A stretch of 49,116 bases of DNA from DATFKA01 sp042095835 (GCA_042095835.1 JBELML010000030.1:1-49116); one strand, 5' to 3'; positions 1-8,770 are shown, counted from the first letter of the stretch. Notes: a model not told the origin generated them from the sequence alone. A program made the numbers and translations.

Positions 1-6
1 CGGGAA

Positions 7-88
7 AGATGCTAGAGCGGTTTTGAATTGGAGTTTCAGTAGGAATTATAAAAAATTACAGGGTAATGTTTTGGTGCGTTTGCCCTAT
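7..88 (+). repeat. Right end of a dispersed MITE-like element (copy A)
   Basis: About 80 bp beginning AGATGCTAGAGCGG and ending GCGTTTGCCCTAT are nearly identical to 10962-11043 and, inverted, to the last ~78 bases of the window. By comparison with the complete copy at 10789-11043, this is the right half, ending in the terminal inverted repeat at about 88; the left part lies outside the window. It sits some 80 bp upstream of the LytTR regulator gene. Confidence 0.8.
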
Positions 89-169
89 TTTTTTGAGCTT
101 CTGGTGATCTTTGATTATAAAATGGTTATTTAGCTCACTCCTTTCTAAAGGATTAAAATTCCACCCGAT

Positions 170-925
170 TTGATAAGAGCTGTAATCATAGATGACGAAA
201 AGCCTGCTAGAGATGCTTTAGCAGAAATGCTGAGCCTCTTCTGCCAAGAAACAGAATTGATAGGAGAAGCTGATGGCCTGCAATCTGGTATTGAACTGGT
301 ACAAACCCTCAAACCGGATCTTATTTTCTTAGATGTAGAAATGCCCGACGGTACAGGTTTGGATTTGGTCAAGGAGATTGAAGATATCAATAGTCAAATT
401 GTATTTGTCACCGGCCACAACGACTACGCCGTCCAAGCTTTTCGATTGAGTGCAGTAGATTATCTGATGAAACCCATTCTACCAGACCAATTAATCGAAG
501 CTGTAAATAAAGTGCGTATGACCGTCCACCAACAAGTACAATACACGACCATGATGGATAATATGAATCTGCTCTCCAATCAGGAACGTAAGGTAGTGCT
601 CAAAGATGCCGACAGTCTTTACATTATTAAGATCAAACAAATCTTACGTTGTCAAGCAGATGGAGGCTACACCCATTTTTTCTTACATGATAAAAAACAA
701 ATCACCACTTCTGTCAACTTAAAAGAATACGAAAAGATGTTTGGTGACTATGGTTTTATCCGCTGTCACCATTCTCATCTTGTCAATATTCAGCATATTA
801 TCCGATTCGATAAGGCAGATGGAGGGCAGGCCATCATGAGCGACCAAAGCGTGGTACCCGTTTCTTTTCGCAAGAAAGAAAAGCTGATTAGATCACTGCA
901 AAGTTTATCAGAGAATCCGTTTTAA
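170..925 (+). CDS. LytTR-family response regulator (LytR/AlgR type)
   Basis: Two-component response regulator of 251 aa. The N-terminal receiver domain (about 1-120) shows the acidic pair D9/D10, phospho-acceptor D55 in FLDVEMPDG, the switch threonine T81 and K101 in the YLMKP motif. The C-terminal LytTR DNA-binding domain (about 145-245) has the typical ADGGYTHFFL and FIRCHHSHLVNI segments. The family binds direct-repeat promoter sites as a dimer. The start is a TTG at 170; an in-frame stop at 146-148 limits any upstream extension, and MIRAVIIDDE is the canonical N-terminus. No histidine kinase lies downstream; a partner, if adjacent, would be upstream of the window. Its stop codon interlocks with that of the convergent patatin gene (923-925 versus 922-924), leaving no room for a terminator. 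Confidence 0.93.
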   Translation: MIRAVIIDDEKPARDALAEMLSLFCQETELIGEADGLQSGIELVQTLKPDLIFLDVEMPDGTGLDLVKEIEDINSQIVFVTGHNDYAVQAFRLSAVDYLMKPILPDQLIEAVNKVRMTVHQQVQYTTMMDNMNLLSNQERKVVLKDADSLYIIKIKQILRCQADGGYTHFFLHDKKQITTSVNLKEYEKMFGDYGFIRCHHSHLVNIQHIIRFDKADGGQAIMSDQSVVPVSFRKKEKLIRSLQSLSENPF

Positions 926-1881
926 GCCGTAATTTCCTCTTTTTTAGATTCCTTTTCGGCAGTAGTACCAAATGCCCAATTTAATGGCCAGAAATCAAAA
1001 TAGCTGGTCGAAGTAGTCTCCTCCTGCTTCAACGGAGTGGTTTCTGATTCTCCCAACTCTACAGTAATATCATTTGACTCCAAGGCTTGCATACTCTGAA
1101 GCGGCATTTCGATAAGTAGGGAATCCAAAATCTGATCCATATCCTTAATCGCAGATTCATATCCAACCTTATAAGCTTCATCAACAGATTTAGAATCTAA
1201 AAAGCCAATATTGGCGAGTTCTTTTGGGGCAAAAACATAGTCACAATCTGGAAATTTATACCTGCACAACGCCTCTGTTGATAGATCAAAGGAGCGATAC
1301 ATCACCTTCAGAGAAGTGTTCAGGTCTTTAGGCTGAGTGTGCATCACACTACAGGCAAAGCTGCCAAGGATGTGCTTCAAACCTAGTTCTTGTAAAGGCT
1401 CCACCGGAAAGTTATTCATGATACCACCATCGGCATGTAGTTGTCCTTGAATACTCAAGGGAGAAAAAACCAAAGGCACACTACAAGAAGCCATGAGTGG
1501 CGTGATCAGCTCTCCTGTTGAGTGATATACGGTTTGTGCTTTCTCTAGATTGGTGGTTGTAATAATGAGTTTTTTAGACAGATCAGCAAAGTCATCTATC
1601 CCAAAGAACTTTTCAAAATGCGATCTGTACTTTTCGGTATCGAGAATACCTGGCTTATTGGTAGAGTAATAGTACCAACTAAAAAGTGGCGTTCCTTTAA
1701 AAAAGTCAATCATGTCTTTGGCATGCCAATCAGCAGCATACATAGCACCTACCAATGCTCCTGCACTAGTACCGGCCACGTATTTAGGCTGGATGCCTTG
1801 TTCACGAAGTGCTTGAATCAAACCAATGTGTGCGACACCTTTTACACCTCCACCAGAGAGGACAATTCCTAAATTTTCCAT
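922..1881 (-). CDS. Patatin-like phospholipase (RssA family)
   Basis: Patatin-family serine lipase/acyl hydrolase, 319 aa from the chosen ATG at 1881. A longer reading to 1908 adds nine residues, but MENLGIVLSGGG matches the family N-terminus. Visible hallmarks are the oxyanion loop GGGVKG near residue 11, the nucleophile elbow GTSAG (Ser39) and the catalytic DGG (Asp151) in HADGGIMNNFPVE, together forming the Ser-Asp dyad. No signal peptide is seen, so it is probably cytoplasmic or membrane-peripheral. The C-terminal ~60 residues are acidic, Thr-rich and end in Lys/Glu, resembling a disordered tail. It is convergent with the LytTR regulator and monocistronic. The physiological lipid substrate cannot be read from the sequence. 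Confidence 0.9.
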   Translation of the reverse strand: MENLGIVLSGGGVKGVAHIGLIQALREQGIQPKYVAGTSAGALVGAMYAADWHAKDMIDFFKGTPLFSWYYYSTNKPGILDTEKYRSHFEKFFGIDDFADLSKKLIITTTNLEKAQTVYHSTGELITPLMASCSVPLVFSPLSIQGQLHADGGIMNNFPVEPLQELGLKHILGSFACSVMHTQPKDLNTSLKVMYRSFDLSTEALCRYKFPDCDYVFAPKELANIGFLDSKSVDEAYKVGYESAIKDMDQILDSLLIEMPLQSMQALESNDITVELGESETTPLKQEETTSTSYFDFWPLNWAFGTTAEKESKKEEITA

Positions 1882-2129
1882 AATTGAGGTCAATTTTTTG
1901 AACGGCAATCTTTACCATTCTTAGGTTAAAAAATGTGTGTTTTAGAGCTTCTGTTGTAGCTCTTCATTGATTCGGTTGTGTGGTTTCCAAATGACAGACA
2001 ACTGACATTATAAAATACAACGAATGAACGCAGTCTTTTGTGTGCGAAAATTCGCTAATTTTTATAAAAAAATTTAGACAGGAAAAGTTCCGAAAGGAGA
2101 GGTCTTTTTAGAAAGAAAATTCTGGGAGC
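1882..2129. other. Intergenic stretch between patatin and fur genes
   Basis: About 250 bp, AT-rich, with no ORF of note. It holds the 5' region of the patatin gene and the 3' region of the fur-type gene. I see no clear hairpin or repeat. Confidence 0.4.
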
Positions 2130-2552
2130 TTAATTGCAGTTCTGACACACTCCTGAAAGCACCAATTGGGTGTCCTGAAGCTGATAGTTTTTAGGAATTT
2201 TCACTTGAGGAATGGTCACTTCTTCTAAGCAAATCGTCTCATTGCAATTGGTGCAGTGAAAGTGGGCATGAGCACATTGGTGGTGATGGGTGTCGCAGGC
2301 ATCAGAGCAGAGGCCATACTTCTGCTGCTCGCTATTGTCCATCGCAACATGAATCAAGCCTGCATCCTCAAAGGATTTAAGTGTGCGATAAAGGGTCACT
2401 CGATCTACTTTAGTCCGCTCATTCAATGATTGCTCTACATCATTTTTAGATAGAGCGACAGGAGAAGCCTCGGTAAAGATACCTAGAACCGATTGCCTGA
2501 AAGGCGTACTCCGAAGCTTATGTTTTTTGAGTAATTGCTGAATTTGATCCAT
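2130..2552 (-). CDS. Fur/Zur-family metal-responsive transcriptional repressor
   Basis: Ferric/zinc uptake regulator family, 140 aa. The N-terminal winged helix has the recognition helix DRVTLYRTL (50-58). The dimerisation/metal domain has two CxxC structural-zinc pairs (C100/C103 and C136/C139) and a histidine-rich HHHQCAHAHFHC segment (89-100). An unusually Cys-rich stretch (C82, C86, C93) precedes it. Start: the open frame extends to a TTG at 2579, but a TATCTTTG promoter box at 2568-2575 overlaps that extension, so ATG 2552 is preferred. Metal specificity cannot be decided from sequence. The nearby MerC/His-rich ABC locus favours zinc sensing (Zur-like), but this is contextual inference; Fur or PerR roles remain possible. 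Confidence 0.88.
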   Translation of the reverse strand: MDQIQQLLKKHKLRSTPFRQSVLGIFTEASPVALSKNDVEQSLNERTKVDRVTLYRTLKSFEDAGLIHVAMDNSEQQKYGLCSDACDTHHHQCAHAHFHCTNCNETICLEEVTIPQVKIPKNYQLQDTQLVLSGVCQNCN

Positions 2553-2567
2553 CGCTGAGCATTTGTA

Positions 2568-2575
2568 CAAAGATA
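2568..2575 (-). promoter_or_regulatory. Bacteroidota -7 promoter box for the fur-type gene
   Basis: TATCTTTG on the minus strand matches the Bacteroidota primary-sigma -7 consensus TAnnTTTG. It lies 15 nt upstream of the ATG at 2552, implying a very short leader, and it argues against the longer TTG start. A clear -33 TTG is not obvious. Confidence 0.55.
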
Positions 2576-2641
2576 ACAAAAAGGAAGCTGTTTCGTTGCT
2601 TGAAAACTAAAGATATCTATCCCACACTTCTTTTCTGTCCC

Positions 2642-3925
2642 CTAAGCGGCAGCAATTTTACGCAGCGCCCCAAGCAAGTAGTCCACATCCGCTTTTGTGA
2701 TAAAAATGGCTAAACTTATTCTCAAACCATTCAAATCGTGAGAGGACATCGGTCGACAATCAATCTGGTAGTCCTCGGTCAGCTGCTTCCGTACCGACCA
2801 TACCTCTTTGCCCTTGATTTCTACCGTCTGAATGCCCGCTGAAAGCTCATCATCAACTGGTGTTTTGAATACAAATCGATCATCATCTTGCAAAGCGGCT
2901 CTAAAATAGCTTTTCAACTCATATACTCTCTTTTCTATCTTTTGAGCACCGATTTGGCTACGGTAGTCCAGAGCTGCTCCTAGCCCCAAGAGTTCTGGCA
3001 GGTTGCGGGTATTATAGTTCTCGAACCGACGGATGCTTTTATCTTTCCAACCTCTGCATACGATCAACGGATTTAATTCTTTTTGTGCTTCTATTTTGGC
3101 ATAAAAAATACCTATACCCTTAGGAGCAAACAACCATTTATGCGCACTAGAGGTATAATAATCGCAGCCTAAATCCTCTAGGTCGATCTCAAACATACCC
3201 ATAGACTGGGCACCATCTACTGCTACCTTAATACCTCTCTCATGTGCCATTGCCGCGATTTCTTTTACGGGTAAAATCATGCCATTGGTATTGGTGAGGT
3301 GTACAATAGAAATCACTCGGGTACGTCGGGTAATCGCTTTTTCAAAAGCTTTTACCACTTCCGCTTTTGTTTGAGGTACCAATGGTAAATCGACGGTCTT
3401 GAGTCGGACACCCTTTGATTCTTGCCAATATTGCCAGGGCACGCGGGCTGAGGTATGTTCATGATTACTCAGTAATACCTCATCTCCTTTCTTGAGTTGC
3501 ATACTGGAAGCCACCAGATTCATCCCTTCTGTAGTATTATGGATCAGCGCGATCGTTTCGGGCGAAACCTGGAATAAATCGGCCGCTTTTTGTCGAACTT
3601 GCTCTTTTTCTTCTTCCCAACCACCCCACATATACTTCGACGGGAAACCATCTAGGGTTTTACGGAAGGTATTCGTTGCTTCGTATACAAAGTCGGGGCA
3701 AGTTCCTAGAGAGCCATTATTGAAATAATAAAGTCCGTCCTCTAAGACAAATTGCTTTTTTACCTGCTCCCAAAAAGCCTCGGGTTGGGCAGACCATGGT
3801 ATATCTGGAAAGGAAGCTGCATATTTCTCTTCAAATGCCTTGAGATCAGCGGGCTTTAACAAAGCAAGACCTGCGGTACCTAATAAACTATTTCTAATCC
3901 AACTTCGGCGATTGTGTGTTGTCAA
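2642..3925 (-). CDS. Tat-exported class V aminotransferase (isopenicillin-N epimerase/cysteine-desulfurase-like)
   Basis: Fold-type I PLP enzyme of 427 aa. The N-terminus NRRSWIRNSLLGTAGLALL is a twin-arginine signal, so the protein probably leaves the cytoplasm folded with its cofactor; a tatA gene is present at 47.5 kb. The PLP core is clear: SNHEHTS near 153-159, the cofactor-contacting Asp237 in AVDGAQS, and the Schiff-base lysine K263 in SSAHKWLFAPKG. The nearest recognisable subgroup is the CefD-like class V family; the natural substrate is unknown. The start is a TTG at 3925, chosen because it gives the complete Tat signal and no upstream in-frame ATG is visible. It is codirectional with the fur-type gene, 89 bp away. 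Confidence 0.85.
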   Translation of the reverse strand: MTTHNRRSWIRNSLLGTAGLALLKPADLKAFEEKYAASFPDIPWSAQPEAFWEQVKKQFVLEDGLYYFNNGSLGTCPDFVYEATNTFRKTLDGFPSKYMWGGWEEEKEQVRQKAADLFQVSPETIALIHNTTEGMNLVASSMQLKKGDEVLLSNHEHTSARVPWQYWQESKGVRLKTVDLPLVPQTKAEVVKAFEKAITRRTRVISIVHLTNTNGMILPVKEIAAMAHERGIKVAVDGAQSMGMFEIDLEDLGCDYYTSSAHKWLFAPKGIGIFYAKIEAQKELNPLIVCRGWKDKSIRRFENYNTRNLPELLGLGAALDYRSQIGAQKIEKRVYELKSYFRAALQDDDRFVFKTPVDDELSAGIQTVEIKGKEVWSVRKQLTEDYQIDCRPMSSHDLNGLRISLAIFITKADVDYLLGALRKIAAA

Positions 3926-3990
3926 AATCTCTATTTTTTGGGCCTCTTTAATCGATTCCAGTGTATACCATCTTCAGCGGTACGATCCTA

Positions 3991-6243
3991 TTACCGCATC
4001 AAGGTAACATTTCCACTCAACTGTTCAATAATCCCTCCAAAGGTTTCGATTTCAATTTGATAAATATAGACCCCATTCGACATGAGGGAGCCCTTGTGTT
4101 TTCCATCCCAAAAGATGGACTTATTGGTAGGAATGAAATCTTCTTGAATAAACAACAGATTACCCCAGCGATCAAACACTCTCATGGCCTTCACCCTGGC
4201 GACCACATCGGGGTTCGAATATATCCGAAACTCGTCATTGCGCCCATCATTGTTGGGCGAAAAGGCCGTCGGAATGAAAAGATTATCTAAAATTTGTGAA
4301 GCCGAACATCCATTTCTAAGAATCTCTTCAAGTTTAGGTCGTAAAATCAATATTTCCTCTGAAAATCGACAACCGTCTTCATCAATTACATTATAGCGAT
4401 AGCGCCCTGGTCCTAAGCCAGAGGGTCGATTCGCATCATTAACGATGGTGTCCCAAACAATTTCATAGTTGCGATTATGCTCAATAAACAACTCAATAAT
4501 GGCGTCTTTGGCATCAGGGCATAAAAGAGGTATAACATTGCTACGTACAACTGGTCCTACGGGCTGGATCGTGACGCCACCTTCAATAGTTCCCTCACAA
4601 TTTTGGTCTAAAAATCGTGTGATTTCTAAATCTCCGGGGCGATTGACTTCCAAAGAATAGGGCGTACTCATAATGCTATCTACAAAAAAACGCTCCTCTC
4701 CAATCTGGTACTCCAACTGAAAGGGGCCTTGACCAACAAATTCAACCGGAATCTGGAGGGACTGCCCAGGACACCAATCGTAGATGCCTGCAAGAGATGC
4801 TTTGGGAGCGGTAAAAAAGTCAACCTCCATTTCGGCGTTGGCCACTTCGCCACAAATATCTGTAACGGTCACTTGATAGGTCTGCCCAGGCTGTGCATTA
4901 CCTACAATTAGATTATCTTCCTCGGTCCCATTCTGCCATTGATACTGGAAGGGCTCACTCCCAGCGATCACAGAAGGCATCAGTATAATCGACTCCTCTG
5001 GGCAAGTCGTCAGCGTATCAGGAATAAGGATCAGTGGGTCTTGGTCTTTGATAAATAAAAGCGCATTATCTTTCGGCTGGCAATAACAAGGAATATCTAG
5101 ATCGAGCACCAGCTTTTCTGTATCTTCTAATTGCTGATCTTGAAACGCACTAATGGGAATGCTAATGGAAGGTTCCATTGCGGGTATTACAATTTGCTTG
5201 ATGAGTGGCGGAAAATCTGCTCCTTCAGAAGCCGTAGAGCTGGAATTGAGTACAAAGTCTACTACTAATTCGCGGTCGAAACCAATCTCATCGGTACGCT
5301 CAAATAAGATGGTCCCATCAGCACAGCCTTCGACCATAGTTTTGCCCGCTTCGACGATATTAGGTACGTATCTTATGTCTACTTTGGGGCCCACATCAAA
5401 ACTTTCGGCCTCTAAAAACACTGCTGAATCTAATTGGGCATCTCCCACATCACCTACTACCAATCTAATATGATAAGTTTGGCAGGGTATCACTTCAAAA
5501 GTAGCCGTTAAAACAGTGGTAAACCCATCGTATTCGATTTCGGCATGGTGATTAGGCGCATAACCACTTCCGCAGAAAAAAGCATCTACTTCTAATTCGT
5601 TTTTCACATAATAATTCGAATTCTTTTTCCAGTTGACATTATTAATGGCTACAAATTCATCTGATTCAGGGATTAAGGCCACATTGATTGCTCCATTTGC
5701 AAAAGGACCACTAATACCCGGACCATTAACAAAAAAGCCGAATACGTCATTAAATTCACTGCCCACGTACTCGCAGTATTCTTCAGATGCAAATACATAT
5801 CGGAAACTGACCACTTCTTTTTGTGGGATAAAATCAAACTCAATACCTACGTTATCAAAAAGCTCATCGGTAGCTAGGCTTTTCAGAAATTGATCTTCTA
5901 GCGTATCCCTAAAATCCGTCGTCATACTATTGAATATATTCGGACCATGGGAATTAGAAATATCTCCCGTCGCCAGGATAATTCCTTGCTCGATACCAAT
6001 AGAGGAGTTTCCTCCTTCGAAGAAGCCTATACCTCGAATACTACCAATCTGATTGATATTCTCCACATTGAAGCAATCTCCCTTGAGCAGCACATCTCTT
6101 ACTAAAAGATCAACATTATTGGTAGACTTCGTGCTAATACCAATCAAAGAGGCAGGTGCTTCCACCGGAGCTTTGGTTTCAAACAAAGAAAGAGGGAGGA
6201 TCAATAAGAAGATCCAAACAATAAATGATCGGTAGTGCTGCAT
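3991..6243 (-). CDS. Large secreted choice-of-anchor L protein with T9SS type B (CHU_C) sorting domain
   Basis: Secreted protein of about 750 aa from ATG 6243. This start gives a hydrophobic signal peptide (MQHYRSFIVWIFLLILPLSL); the frame is open to 6303, but those residues look like leader. The N-terminal ~250 residues match the 'choice-of-anchor L' module (GIILATGDI, FVFASEEYCEYVGSEFNDVFGFF). Central beta-sandwich repeats resemble Calx-beta and PKD/SprB-type modules. The final ~90 residues (FSPNNDGRNDEFRI, VFDRWGNLLF, SNGVYIYQIE) form the gliding-motility-associated C-terminal domain, the signal for type IX secretion with type B sorting. It probably ends up on the cell surface or in the medium as a structural or adhesive protein. 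Confidence 0.88.
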   Translation of the reverse strand: MQHYRSFIVWIFLLILPLSLFETKAPVEAPASLIGISTKSTNNVDLLVRDVLLKGDCFNVENINQIGSIRGIGFFEGGNSSIGIEQGIILATGDISNSHGPNIFNSMTTDFRDTLEDQFLKSLATDELFDNVGIEFDFIPQKEVVSFRYVFASEEYCEYVGSEFNDVFGFFVNGPGISGPFANGAINVALIPESDEFVAINNVNWKKNSNYYVKNELEVDAFFCGSGYAPNHHAEIEYDGFTTVLTATFEVIPCQTYHIRLVVGDVGDAQLDSAVFLEAESFDVGPKVDIRYVPNIVEAGKTMVEGCADGTILFERTDEIGFDRELVVDFVLNSSSTASEGADFPPLIKQIVIPAMEPSISIPISAFQDQQLEDTEKLVLDLDIPCYCQPKDNALLFIKDQDPLILIPDTLTTCPEESIILMPSVIAGSEPFQYQWQNGTEEDNLIVGNAQPGQTYQVTVTDICGEVANAEMEVDFFTAPKASLAGIYDWCPGQSLQIPVEFVGQGPFQLEYQIGEERFFVDSIMSTPYSLEVNRPGDLEITRFLDQNCEGTIEGGVTIQPVGPVVRSNVIPLLCPDAKDAIIELFIEHNRNYEIVWDTIVNDANRPSGLGPGRYRYNVIDEDGCRFSEEILILRPKLEEILRNGCSASQILDNLFIPTAFSPNNDGRNDEFRIYSNPDVVARVKAMRVFDRWGNLLFIQEDFIPTNKSIFWDGKHKGSLMSNGVYIYQIEIETFGGIIEQLSGNVTLMR

Positions 6244-6375
6244 TTTTTGGCTATGGTGTACAAACGTGGATATTAATATACCAATATCACGCAGCCTAAC
6301 CAATTAAGTATCGGCCTTTAAGAAAAATCATCAAAGATTGGTAAAGCTTTGTCATTAAACTGACAAAGGAGAAGG

Positions 6376-6759
6376 CTATACAGCCACAGGTACATGAGCA
6401 GACAACAACCTCCAGTTGATGTAGTGGGCAAGGGCGAGCGTAAAACCACCTAGGGCCATAAAATAGTGGTGCCAATTACCTGGTAGATCATGCGCCAATA
6501 AAAGGAAGGCCACGCCAGGGATCAACCAAAGTAAGGGGCGAATTTTTCGGTGCTCCTTTAAGTAACTCTTTCCTAAAGAATAAGAAGCTAGCATCACACT
6601 ACACACAATCAAGGTGATTTCTAGGGCTTCGTTATTCAACCAAGCACTCCCACTGAACATACCCAGAGACAGGATAACTGGCAAGCTTATGCAGTGTACT
6701 GCACAAACAAAAGAAGCAGAAAAACCTAAAAAATCAATATTCCATCCGAAAAACCGCAT
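6376..6759 (-). CDS. MerC-domain small membrane protein
   Basis: Integral membrane protein of 127 aa with four predicted hydrophobic segments. The first carries CAVHC (C19-C23), the paired-cysteine metal site typical of the MerC family. In Bacteroidota, MerC-domain proteins are often found with Fur-type regulators. ATG 6759 is preferred to the upstream TTG at 6789, because a TATCTTTG promoter box and a palindromic operator lie just upstream (6816-6848). It is transcribed divergently from the lipoprotein at 6886. The C-terminal part (HDLPGNWHHYFMALGG) is His-containing. A role in zinc or other soft-metal handling is inferred from the family and neighbours; no mer resistance genes are present. 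Confidence 0.8.
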   Translation of the reverse strand: MRFFGWNIDFLGFSASFVCAVHCISLPVILSLGMFSGSAWLNNEALEITLIVCSVMLASYSLGKSYLKEHRKIRPLLWLIPGVAFLLLAHDLPGNWHHYFMALGGFTLALAHYINWRLLSAHVPVAV

Positions 6760-6815
6760 CAATACCGTTAATTTTGTTTTAGCACCCAAATTTGTGGTTT
6801 ACAAACTTGGTGCTA

Positions 6816-6823
6816 CAAAGATA
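6816..6823 (-). promoter_or_regulatory. -7 promoter box upstream of the MerC gene
   Basis: Minus-strand TATCTTTG, a perfect TAnnTTTG match, 57 nt upstream of the MerC ATG. The palindrome at 6834-6848 lies 10 bp upstream of it, where the -33 element would be. Confidence 0.6.
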
Positions 6824-6833
6824 CAGATACAAT

Positions 6834-6848
6834 TGCAACAAAGTTGCA
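6834..6848. promoter_or_regulatory. Palindromic operator TGCAAC-AAA-GTTGCA, candidate Fur/Zur site
   Basis: A perfect 6-3-6 inverted repeat lies in the divergent region between the MerC gene (ATG 6759, minus) and the lipoprotein gene (ATG 6886, plus). It overlaps the expected -33 region of the MerC promoter, a position suited to repression of both genes. The symmetry and size suit a dimeric Fur-family repressor. That the repressor encoded at 2130-2552 binds it is inference. Confidence 0.55.
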
Positions 6849-6885
6849 GTTACTACCATTTTTTATCCATTTTTTTCTTCTATAT

Positions 6886-7338
6886 ATGAATCTATCTAGT
6901 CTTATTCGTTTCAAATACCTGCCTATTTTTTCTCTATTCCTACTTTTAGGCTGTAGCCCTAAAACGAAGCCCAACAGCGAAATACACCTCTCTAAAGCCC
7001 TCAATCTTTTATCGGAGACCTTGGATACCGAAGCGCTGCTTAAGCCGCTATTAAACGAACTTCAACAGCAGAATAATAATATCCAAATTCAGGGACGCGC
7101 ACTGACGGATGCAGAACTGAAACGTACAGCAGAAATTGATCAACTCCTGCAAGATTATAAAGATTGGGATGCCGCACTAGTTTTATTGCCTGGATTCGAG
7201 GCTCAAATAAAGGGCCATGAGGAACATGCGCACCAATCGCCCGCTACAATCAAAGCGAAAGCCTTGTACGAACTTCAACAAAAAAGTCGAGAAACACTAG
7301 GCAAAATAAAGGACAGAGCAGAAGCGCTTTTGAAATAA
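6886..7338 (+). CDS. Small lipoprotein of the putative zinc locus
   Basis: Lipoprotein of 150 aa. ATG 6886 gives a short basic N-terminus, a hydrophobic core and the lipobox LLLGC with acylated Cys23; the reading further upstream is non-coding leader. The mature part is mainly helical and charged, with a GHEEHAHQS motif near residue 110 that could bind a divalent metal. It is divergent from the MerC gene across the 6834-6848 palindrome, implying shared control. I recognise no named family. A periplasmic or outer-membrane metal-related role is inferred only from the His motif and position. Confidence 0.7.
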   Translation: MNLSSLIRFKYLPIFSLFLLLGCSPKTKPNSEIHLSKALNLLSETLDTEALLKPLLNELQQQNNNIQIQGRALTDAELKRTAEIDQLLQDYKDWDAALVLLPGFEAQIKGHEEHAHQSPATIKAKALYELQQKSRETLGKIKDRAEALLK

Positions 7339-7438
7339 ATGATAAATATATACCAACTACTGCCGAAGCAATCAAAGGCATCGTATCAGTATATATACAT
7401 CACAATGTCATCATATCTCCATATCACTATGTATTCCC

Positions 7439-8770
7439 CTAAGCCTTAGTCAAAGTCTCTGATATGTCGGTATTAGAAGCTTGCAAAGCGGGCAGAATTG
7501 CTGCGGCAAAACCTACAAGCAGCGCTCCTATCAGCAGGTAAAACTCCTCTTTTAGAAACTCCAAGCCTGAAAAACTGTAGCGATAGGCATCCTTCATTAG
7601 TCCTGCAAACAACTGCATACCACCATGACTGAGCAGCATACCGATAATATATCCAATAAGTGCCAAAAGCAGCCCTTCTAAGACAATCAGCAGGAATAAT
7701 TTGCCTGGGCCCGCGCCCATGACACGCATCAAAGCCAGTTCGTACTTCCGTTCTTTCAGAGAGGAAAACAGCGAAATAAAAATACTTAAGCCTGAAACAA
7801 AAATGATCACTATCGCCAAAGCACGGAGCATCTGCTCTCCTGTATCCATAAGAGAAAACAGCCGATTAATTTCAATAGCTGGCGTAGCAGCTTGCAGGTC
7901 TGTATTTTCATTAATACTCCGCTGCATATTCAAGGCTTGAAAGTTTCGACCTTTAAATTTGATGAGCAGTGAGGTAATTTCTTCTTCATCGCCCTCCTCG
8001 ATTAGTGGTTTTGGCAGCTCTTCCTCGTGATGCGCTCCTGGATCGTGGTCAGGCACACCGTCGCCATCATGGTCATGATCGACGTGTTCACCAGCTTCAT
8101 GGTCTGGCTCCCCATCTCCATCGTGGTCGTGATCCTCTCCCTCTTCTTCGTGACCGTGTACGAGCCAAAAGCTTTGAGTAGTACAAAGCAACAATTGGTC
8201 CATCACCGTACCAGAAGCTTGGAGAATACCCACTACTTTAAAATCATGGTCATGGGCAAAATCATCATCATCGATAAAACCATGAGAACTACTAAAAGTA
8301 TCGCCTATTTTAAGGCCCAAATCTTTGGCAGCAGCGGCACCAATAGTGGCTTCAAAATTATGTTTCCATAGTTCACCTTCTGCTACTTCGACTTGGTATA
8401 AATCGAGTATTTCTGTTTGGGTTCCTACTATTCGGTAGCCTTTATAACTATCGCCCATCGACAAAGGAATAGCGGTTTCGATCAGTGGATGTTTAGGATT
8501 CAGGAAAGGTCGAATCTCCTTGATCGATATATTACCCGTCGGTGCATCAATATGATACATACTACTCAAAATCATTTGCAGCGGGCTTCCTTTGGCGCCA
8601 ATCACGAGGTCAATACCCGCGAGATTTTTTTCAAAATTCTTCTGCAATTGATTTTCTAATAAAAACAAAAGAGAGATCAGCCCTACTCCGAGTGCAAACA
8701 GTACGACACTCAATAACATGGAGAGCGGCTTGAACGTAAGATTTTTCCAACTAAGTGCTAGCAAATTCAT
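7439..8770 (-). CDS. FtsX/MacB-type ABC transporter permease with His/Asp-rich periplasmic loop
   Basis: Permease of 443 aa with the FtsX-like layout: one N-terminal TM helix (about 17-38), a large periplasmic domain, and three C-terminal TM helices (about 315-335, 358-380, 410-430). The segment at 205-248 holds 11 histidines within an acidic stretch containing two HDGDGxPDH motifs, which resemble both zinc-sequestering loops and DxDxDG calcium loops. FAHDHDF at 171-177 adds more ligands. The start ATG overlaps the stop of the ATPase gene (ATGA), so the two are translationally coupled. The Vibrio ZrgABCDE zinc system also pairs an ABC transporter with a His-rich protein. By analogy this could move zinc or a zinc-binding protein/lipid, but LolCDE/MacB-like export is equally possible. 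Confidence 0.85.
   Translation of the reverse strand: MNLLALSWKNLTFKPLSMLLSVVLFALGVGLISLLFLLENQLQKNFEKNLAGIDLVIGAKGSPLQMILSSMYHIDAPTGNISIKEIRPFLNPKHPLIETAIPLSMGDSYKGYRIVGTQTEILDLYQVEVAEGELWKHNFEATIGAAAAKDLGLKIGDTFSSSHGFIDDDDFAHDHDFKVVGILQASGTVMDQLLLCTTQSFWLVHGHEEEGEDHDHDGDGEPDHEAGEHVDHDHDGDGVPDHDPGAHHEEELPKPLIEEGDEEEITSLLIKFKGRNFQALNMQRSINENTDLQAATPAIEINRLFSLMDTGEQMLRALAIVIIFVSGLSIFISLFSSLKERKYELALMRVMGAGPGKLFLLIVLEGLLLALIGYIIGMLLSHGGMQLFAGLMKDAYRYSFSGLEFLKEEFYLLIGALLVGFAAAILPALQASNTDISETLTKA

Noticed and set aside
145..390. Antisense reading frame over the LytTR gene, and similar antisense frames elsewhere
   Set aside because: Composition is that of a complement of a real gene, with low-complexity Ser/Leu content and no domain; the opposite strand encodes a conserved protein.
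2580..2641. Half-site GTTGC upstream of the fur-type gene as an autoregulatory operator
   Set aside because: Only one arm of the 6834-type palindrome is present.
4200..4215. GGTTCGAAT resembling a tRNA T-loop
   Set aside because: It lies inside the large T9SS protein gene and no cloverleaf surrounds it.
6376..6759. Mercury-resistance (mer) operon
   Set aside because: Only a MerC-domain protein is present; no MerA, MerR, MerT or MerP is seen.
7346..7396. ATATATAC/GTATATAT inverted repeat after the lipoprotein gene as a terminator
   Set aside because: Eight AT-rich pairs around a 35-nt loop with no T-tract are too weak to support a call.
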